Below, one piece after another: positions 57,995 through 64,000 of a stretch of 64,000 nucleotides of DNA. How positions within the stretch are numbered: the first letter of the stretch is position 1; each line of letters begins with the position of its first letter. The notes under the pieces are model-generated. The model was not told the DNA's origin, made no database searches, and worked only from the letters and a program-made list of their open reading frames with translations. The stretch spans positions 17,999,165-18,063,164 of the forward strand of contig NC_079900.1 of the NCBI RefSeq assembly GCF_024868665.1, read 5' to 3'. This DNA is from Triplophysa rosa (lineage: Eukaryota; Chordata; Actinopteri; Cypriniformes; Nemacheilidae). Both the position numbers and the translations under genes were made by a program.

Positions 57995-58212
57995 ATATTG
58001 CTGCTGTCCTTTTAAACCTCATTTATCCATATTCCATGCTTTTTTAAACATGAATCATTATTATTAGTCACCCTTTGTGTTTGTAACTGGGTTTTGAAAA
58101 TATCTAAGCAATAAAAAGTATTAAAAAGTGCTTGTCAACACAATATTTTAAAAGTACAGTGTTTTTTTTACATTTCTTGAAAAACAGTGAATCTGAAGGA
58201 CAGCGGCGATAT
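57995..58212. mobile_element. MITE B copy 3, complete
   Basis: ATATTGCTGCTGTCCTTTTA at the left and GAAGGACAGCGGCGATAT at the right are inverted. The internal TAAAAAGTGCTTGTCAACAC and TTTCTTGAAAAACAGTGAAT blocks match copies 1 and 2. This copy gives the uninterrupted structure (218 bp). Confidence 0.65.
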
Positions 58213-58877
58213 GCTGAACTGGCATAATCTGTTGACCACTATTTGTTTTGTCCAGGCATATTATTGGCTTTTGTCAGTTTAGCTACATTATGTATTGTTA
58301 ATAATTATATGCATATGGTGGTCATGGTAATATTCTTTCAATTTAGTATGTAGGGACTTTTTTGTCATTAAGATTTAGTTTATACAACAACAATGCACGA
58401 GAAATGCAAAAGTAAGTTTTTTTAAAACGTTACGAACGACAAACAATCACTGTTCACGTGGATCCACAAAAACAACTAAAAACAATTTAAAAATATAATG
58501 CAACTTTGTAAAGAAACACGTACGATGAATTTTCTCAAAAATTTGCGTTTTTTAGTTGATTATTTATGGACTTATGGACTCATGCAATGGAGTTTACAAA
58601 GAGACAGTAATGGTATCGTTTGTGATCAAAAGTTTGTTTTCTAGACCTCAAAACGTTGTTGTGTAAATAAACACTGAAATGCATAAAAAGTTTTCCATTT
58701 TTAGTTGAAAATGGTGTTTAAATGGTCCTTATAAGACAGCTGAGCACTGCTGCCTCAATGTTATCTAAATATTTTTAGAATTCCTTCCTTTTCTTCAACT
58801 GTTATATCATTAGAATATAATTGTGAGTTTTTGAGTTTCTATGTGTTCTTGGTTATATAATCGGGGCAAACAATAGC
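58213..58877. other. no recognised feature
   Basis: AT-rich, no ORF or repeat ends. Confidence 0.35.
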
Positions 58878-59186
58878 CAGGGTTCCTTCCTACACATTTT
58901 TCATTTCAAAATTCCATACTTTTCCAGACATAAACATACAGACTTCTCTCAAGATTTCTCAGACCATGTTTAACATCTGAAAAAAGCAGCGGTTTTAAAA
59001 TCGAACTGCTCACATGTATGCACAGATATATTTCCAAATATTCAGTGGATTGTTATTGCTATACCTCATACAAATTAATTAATTTAACACCAAACCAAGA
59101 CATGTTCAATATTTTATTGGAATTTAGGGCAATGTTAATTTAAATAACTGTAAACCTTTAACAGCAAAATAATAAGGTTGTAATCA

Positions 59187-59345
59187 GGGGCGGACTGACC
59201 AGTAGGACATTCTGTCAAAGTCCAGAACAACCGTCCCACCAACGGCCTACGGCTGCAACCAGGGACGGACCGGCCATATGTAGTATCGCAACTTTCCCCA
59301 ATGGGACGCTAATGTATGTGGCCGTAATTGACACCCGGGCCGGAC
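59187..59345. repeat. DNA-element fragment with repeated CAGGGxCGGACxG motifs
   Basis: CAGGGGCGGACTGACCAGTA and CCAGGGACGGACCGGCCATA are close repeats, typical of a fish DNA-element terminus. Exact ends are not clear. Confidence 0.35.
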
Positions 59346-59474
59346 AGACGGACGTTATTAGAATTGAGAATTTTAAAGTTTTACTTAATTAATATTGCAT
59401 ATAGGAATTTATAGTCTGTTATATTTGACCTGTGCTTCTCTCTCCTTTATCTTAAATGTGTGCTCTCACTGTGC

Positions 59475-59600
59475 GTGCGTGTCTTTGTGTGTAGGTATAC
59501 TTGTCTGTGTACGTGTGTGCGTGCGTGCGCGTTTGTGTGTGTGTGTATGTGTGTTAGTACGTGTGCGTATTGTGTGTGTGGAGTGTTTTGTATGTGGGTA
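59475..59600 (+). repeat. (GT)n-rich tract
   Basis: Impure TGTG/CGTG repeat. It yields artefactual His/Thr-rich and Cys/Val-rich ORFs on both strands. Confidence 0.8.
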
Positions 59601-59639
59601 TGTCTGTCTTCTTTGTTTTCACCTTTTTCTTGTTTTTGC

Positions 59640-59752
59640 AGGTACAACTTTAATTGTTTTGCATATAGTCAATGCCTATGTCTTATGTACAGCTGCTTTG
59701 TAACAATGAAAATTGTAAAAAGCGCTATATAAATAAAGTTGAGTTGAGTTGA
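59640..59752 (+). mobile_element. LINE 3' tail (L2/CR1-like), 5' truncated
   Basis: TTTGTAACAATGAAAATTGT followed by AAAAAGCGCTATATAAATAA and AGTTGAGTTGAGTTGAG is the typical 3' end plus short tandem tail of fish L2/CR1-group LINEs or their SINEs. The 5' limit is not visible. Confidence 0.55.
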
Positions 59753-60800
59753 GTATTAACGCGAATGCAAGCAACGCGAAGGCGAGACGGACACATATAC
59801 ATGTAACGCAATGACACATCACCCCCCCGGAGATAGAAATGGTGGAGGGCTAATACAAAAAATCTCTCTCTCACAGGTCAATAGGGATATGAATATCTAC
59901 ATATTTCTCAGGTGAAAGTACAGGATTATGACGCAAACGATTGCTGTGGTAACAATTTAAAAGAACTGCCTGATAGAAATACGCAGCTTAACAATCACTA
60001 AACACCAAAGCACAATTAATCTATGATTGCACGCTCCCTTGATCTTTTGTTTATTTGATTTATTGGCGCTGTAATATTAGCTAACCATTTCAACGCGGTA
60101 CTGACTAGCTCAGGTTCTCACCGTTTATTCGTTGCGCTGATGGCTTCAATACTTGACATAGGTTGTGGTGTCACATTGGTCTGGGCCATAAACTTTGTTA
60201 CTCTTGGTGTAGAAGAGATACTGTGAACAGGAGACGGTGCTGTTTCGCTTATTGCATATGGCTACAATTGCTGCCTAACCCATGTTGGATATAACCCATA
60301 TATTTTGTTTCCATTTTGTAATTCTTAGCCAGACAGTGTTTATATTCAGGATTGTCAAGCCAGCCATCGGAAAATGTACATTTACCCATTGTGGCCGATC
60401 GTTCTGTTCACACTCCAACGCAAAATTTGACAACGTTCAATGTGTTTAGTCGAACAGTTGAGGGTGCCCGACTGTCATGGTAACTGCAGTCTAACTGCAT
60501 AACATCCAATCACAGTAAACAGTCCTCTGGCAGATTTGATAGCGCCGATCTTTTGGCAGCACTCGAAACATGCTCCAAACGTCATAGAATACATTTATTA
60601 TTATAAATTCTAGATTTTCTATTTTAGGAAACTGAATAGGGTAATAGTCTGGAAATTCATATTTTTCTCCATACTCAATTTTCTTTTTTCCATACTAATC
60701 CAGACCTGGAAAACACTCAAATCATATTCCATACTTTTCCAAAACGCGTAGGAACCCTGAATGGCCATTCTAGCCTTACTGGTAGTCGTTGTCAGCCACA

Positions 60801-61537
60801 GGGCCCTATACCCTGCGCAACGCGGCGCTAGGCGCAGCGCAAGTGTTTTTGCTAGTTTCCGCCCAACGCAGTTCTCATTTTCCCATCCTGCACCGCGTTG
60901 TTTAAATAGCAAATGCATTTGCGCTCATTTGTGCGCCCATGGGCGTGTTGGTCTAAAGAAGAGGTGTGCTCAGGCGCATTGTTGGCGACTTGCTATTTTG
61001 AGGAACTGAAAATAGACTGCGTCATAGACCAACTCAAACCTATTCTAAAGTCAATGGCACAATTTTTTTTTGTTTAAATATAGAGCGCTTAAGTAGAAAA
61101 TGCGCCTCTGGGCGGGTCCACATACAACGCGCTTTCACTTTACTTATTACATAGAGGGAAGCGCAGCAGCACACAAACATGCCAAATATACAAAATAAAT
61201 GGATTACAATGTAAAAGATTATGCGTTTTCTCTCTGGAGAAGCATCCAGTCTTTGCTCTTGCAAATTCTGCCGTGCAAGTAGCGAATCCGCCATGGCGCG
61301 AGCGCAACTGGCTCTTAAAGGGAATGGGAGATGAGACTCTGATTGGTTTACTGCACGTTACTCCCAAAAAACACCCATTACTCATTAAGAGAATCGGGAC
61401 AACCCGTTTAGACCATGCGCACGGGCGTGCCGACCGTTTTCCCATCGTTAAATTAGCAAAAGTAGATTTGGACACGCCCTGAGTGCACCTGCGCCATGCG
61501 CTTTAAACCATGCACTTAGATCGTGAAAATAGGGCCC
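60801..61537. mobile_element. PIF/Harbinger-like MITE with GGGCCCTAT ends
   Basis: The left GGGCCCTAT and right ATAGGGCCC are inverted. Inside are many CGCG/GCGC-rich blocks (GCGCAACGCGGCGCTAGGCG) and the pair CATGGGCGTGTTGGTCTAAA / GGGCGTGCCGACC, known from a common zebrafish-type non-autonomous element. The flanking bases ACA and ATA give only a poor 3-bp duplication. It is 737 bp with no transposase, though ORFs of up to 111 codons pass through it. Confidence 0.55.
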
Positions 61538-64000
61538 ATAGTGTCAATCTTAAAATCCCCCTGATACATGTTTCAGTGGAAGAGCAGACAGTATGTCCAG
61601 CAGTGTCCAGCTATCTGTAGTCATTCTTGAAGGCCAGAGTCACACATCCAGATTGATTGTGGATAGCGCTATCATCTCCGTCCATCTAGAACTCAGGGGA
61701 AATCACAGCTTGTTCTATCAATCAGAGTGAGGAACCGTTTCAACTTGTTCTGTGCCTCAGTGGTATTTTAGGTCAGATTTTTCACAACTTGCCATCAATG
61801 CAGAAAGATTGGGAGGGAAGAAATGTTAACTGCACGTCCATGCCCATTTCAAAGAATCCTGACGTTTTTCAAGTCCAGACGTCCTCAAATTCTCTCACAT
61901 TCTGTCATCTACATTGGTCTGTTTTTAGCTTTTAGCATATTAACGCTCGATGGGTTCTGATGACGTTTGTGACGAGCAATGGAGATGAAATGGTGCTGTT
62001 TACCTCAGCCAGAGGAAAATAAACAACAACATTGGAGTTACCCCAACAAGTCCGGTCCATTAGGTCTGGACATGCAGCAGGGAATCTTTTGTGGCATCCA
62101 TTAAAGGGGCAATTAGCTTGTAGTGCTCAATGTTCAGATTATGTTCAGATCTTTTTATACTTCTTTTTCCATTATGGATGAAATCCAATTTAATGACAGG
62201 AACTAACTCTGTGGGTTTTTATGAACCGCCTACATGCTCTTTGATGCATAAGCACATTGTTACAATGGAAGCCTGATTACAGGAAAATATCACATTGTGT
62301 GCTGGGGAAAAGTAGGAGTCTAATGACTAATACTGCCAGAACGCCATCCCAAAAATTAACGGCAGTAGGTAATGAATGTTTTACTTGGAGCGGTACATTA
62401 ATACCTTGACTGGAAAGGAACACATTGATTTTGTTGTTCTGATTGTGAAATGATTATATTAGGTTGCTATTGAGAAAACAAACCTATGGCATTTCTGAGG
62501 CAGCAAAGCAAAACATCAAACGCTGTAAAGGTTACTATTTCATACATACACCAGCAATAATACACAATTACTTTTGATTTTGTTGAAAAACAGGAAAGCC
62601 TACGGCTGCATTTACACAATTATATTAAATACCCTAAAATCAGAAGGGTACTCCCAAATAACATAAATTTGTCACTGAGTTTATTTTCAACCTTTGGGTT
62701 TTAATTTCTACCTTTTCTAACAGTTTCCAGTCATCTAAAAAATACCTTTTTTCCACTATACATTATGACACGTGTTCTTGGATTTGCTTCCATTCAGACA
62801 CAAAAACATCAGTAAGATCAACGCTGATGTCGGGTGACAACTCACAGCCAGTCTTCCAGTTTATCCCAATGCTGTATAGTGAGGTTCAGATTTTCCAAAT
62901 CATTTTTGCACTGTAAAACATTCTTTGCTGCATTAAGTTTGAGGTACAATCAATCAAATTGGTTCTACAGGTCATCTCAATTACCATTTTACATTTTGTC
63001 AATGCCTTTACATTACTTCAACGCATCAAAATAATTAAACTGCCATAAATTACAGCACCTCAACTCAACCGTTTGACAAATATAAAATAGTAAATTGAAA
63101 TGACTTGAAAAAACAGATTATTTGGCATATGTACAGATGTCAGTCACAGTATGTACATTGAAATGTAAAGGCAAAGGAAGTCTACACTAATACAATAATA
63201 AGGTAAGCGATAAGCAAGAGAATATAATTAAAGATAAAAGACAAGGAAGAAATTTAAAAAGTGTTTACAACATAATTTACTGTAAAGGTGTCAGACTTTT
63301 TAAGGTATCTACAACACAATTTACAATAGTAAAGGTTTTTGTAGTTAAGTAGTGAATTTGATTCTATTTAAACATTTTAGTCAGGAAAAACAACGTTTTT
63401 TGCAAATGTACACACTTTGTTCACGAAGTGTCACAAGGTGTAAGATTTGCAACAGGAAAGTTCCCAAAGTTGCAACTACACAAGTCTGTAAAATGTATAA
63501 TCTCTGGAATTAGAAGTGGGAGTTCACAGAGTTTTAGCCACATACTGTACATTTCCAAAAATCAATTTCCATTTTTATAGGCCTTAATTAGTTATGCATA
63601 GTTTACATTGGGGTAAAATCAATAGATTCAAATTAGGCCTGAAAATTCCTTTTTTTATTTGTGTGAAACTATTAAAATTATTTCCATCACACTCCAGTCA
63701 ATATGATGTGTAATGCATCTATGTAATTAGTCATTACAATGGTTTCTTCATCTCCTTTGCTTAATCTTGTCACCGGGGAATAGATTATCCTGGTTGAGGG
63801 CCACAAAGTGTTAATTTCCTATCAGAAGCACTTAATTACCTTTGGCCTCTGCTCTCAATGTAAACTCGGGCAGTTCAACTTAGACACAGCTGATTGGTTT
63901 CATTGTGGAGGGAGTAAATCATAATGAAACAGAAATCGATGCAAATTAAAGTGCAAGGTCTAAACATGTTATTGAATTCTATTAGCACTGCAAAATTGCT
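61538..64000. other. no recognised gene; unique-looking sequence
   Basis: 2.5 kb without repeat ends. The 63720-63960 part has several homeodomain-like TAATTA/TTAATT sites and a balanced composition, as in conserved regulatory elements. This cannot be tested from one sequence. The ORF at 62834-63034 has no domain. Confidence 0.35.

Larger units (their letters stand above)
58878..60759. mobile_element. hAT-like element with CAGGGTTCCT ends and nested repeats
   Basis: The left CAGGGTTCCTTCCTACAC with CCATACTTTTCCAGAC pairs with the right end, whose inverse starts CAGGGTTCCTACGCG and continues TGGAAAAGTATGGAA and CCAGGTCTGG. AATAGCCA (58872) and AATGGCCA (60760) could be an 8-bp duplication offset by two bases from the CA start. 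No transposase is seen. The interior contains the 59187-59340 fragment and a LINE tail. Confidence 0.5.

Noticed and set aside
59395..59732. Cys/Val-rich and His/Thr-rich ORFs of 66-102 codons
   Set aside because: They come from the GT-rich tract and the LINE tail.
60761..61482. ORFs of 69-111 codons at 60761-61009, 61040-61294, 61140-61475 and 61273-61482
   Set aside because: They lie in the GGGCCCTAT MITE, overlap each other on both strands and have no transposase motif.

Overview
The window is 64 kb of teleost nuclear DNA, most likely from a cyprinid-like fish. That view rests on the repeats: Angel-type palindromic MITEs, hAT and Harbinger-like non-autonomous elements, a DIRS-like gag relic, tRNA-type SINEs and LINE tails with the GCGCTATATAAATAAA ending. 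I matched these families from memory, so the species is not identified. I found no convincing host protein-coding exon and no rRNA, tRNA or other RNA gene. The open frames in the window are short, lack recognisable domains, or lie inside repeats. The segment is probably intergenic or a very large intron.

Layout. 1-1945: 5' part of a DIRS-like retrotransposon on the minus strand with a broken gag. 2165-3010: an old repeat carrying a secondary insertion, with an inverted relative at 23165-23725. 5581-5918: Angel-type MITE. About 6030-7330: possible non-LTR relic. 7802-10469: a DNA element split by a hAT element (8074-10136) that itself carries a palindromic MITE. 11659-16617: composite repeat ending in a ~215-bp tandem array. 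17051-24310: MITEs, a mariner-like element and Angel copies. 27836-29203: a MITE split by a hAT element with a perfect 8-bp target duplication. 30192-31536: two 606-bp inverted repeats around a 100-N gap. Their AGTAGT/ACTACT ends and 6-bp GATGTG duplication are the hallmarks of a Polinton/Maverick whose interior is missing from the assembly. 37.3-38.9 kb: microsatellites, an LTR-like relic and a palindrome. 40839-42384: a MITE interrupted by an LTR-like insertion containing a ~1-kb, 19-bp minisatellite. 42521-45341: an Angel copy interrupted by a nearly intact, young, gag-only LTR retrotransposon. 46.9-61.5 kb: nested MITEs, a SINE, hAT and Harbinger-like elements. The intervals between these hold no recognised feature.

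The three strongest points are as follows. (1) The likely Polinton hidden in the assembly gap. (2) The gag-only LTR element, whose sequence just after the 5' LTR is an exact 11-nt complement of the predicted transcript 5' end, the arrangement used by Tf1/sushi self-priming elements. (3) The minisatellite, whose unit contains a consensus 5' splice site repeated dozens of times on one strand. The nesting also gives a relative order: the gag-only LTR element is younger than the Angel copy it split, and the hAT at 28156-29127 is younger than its host MITE.
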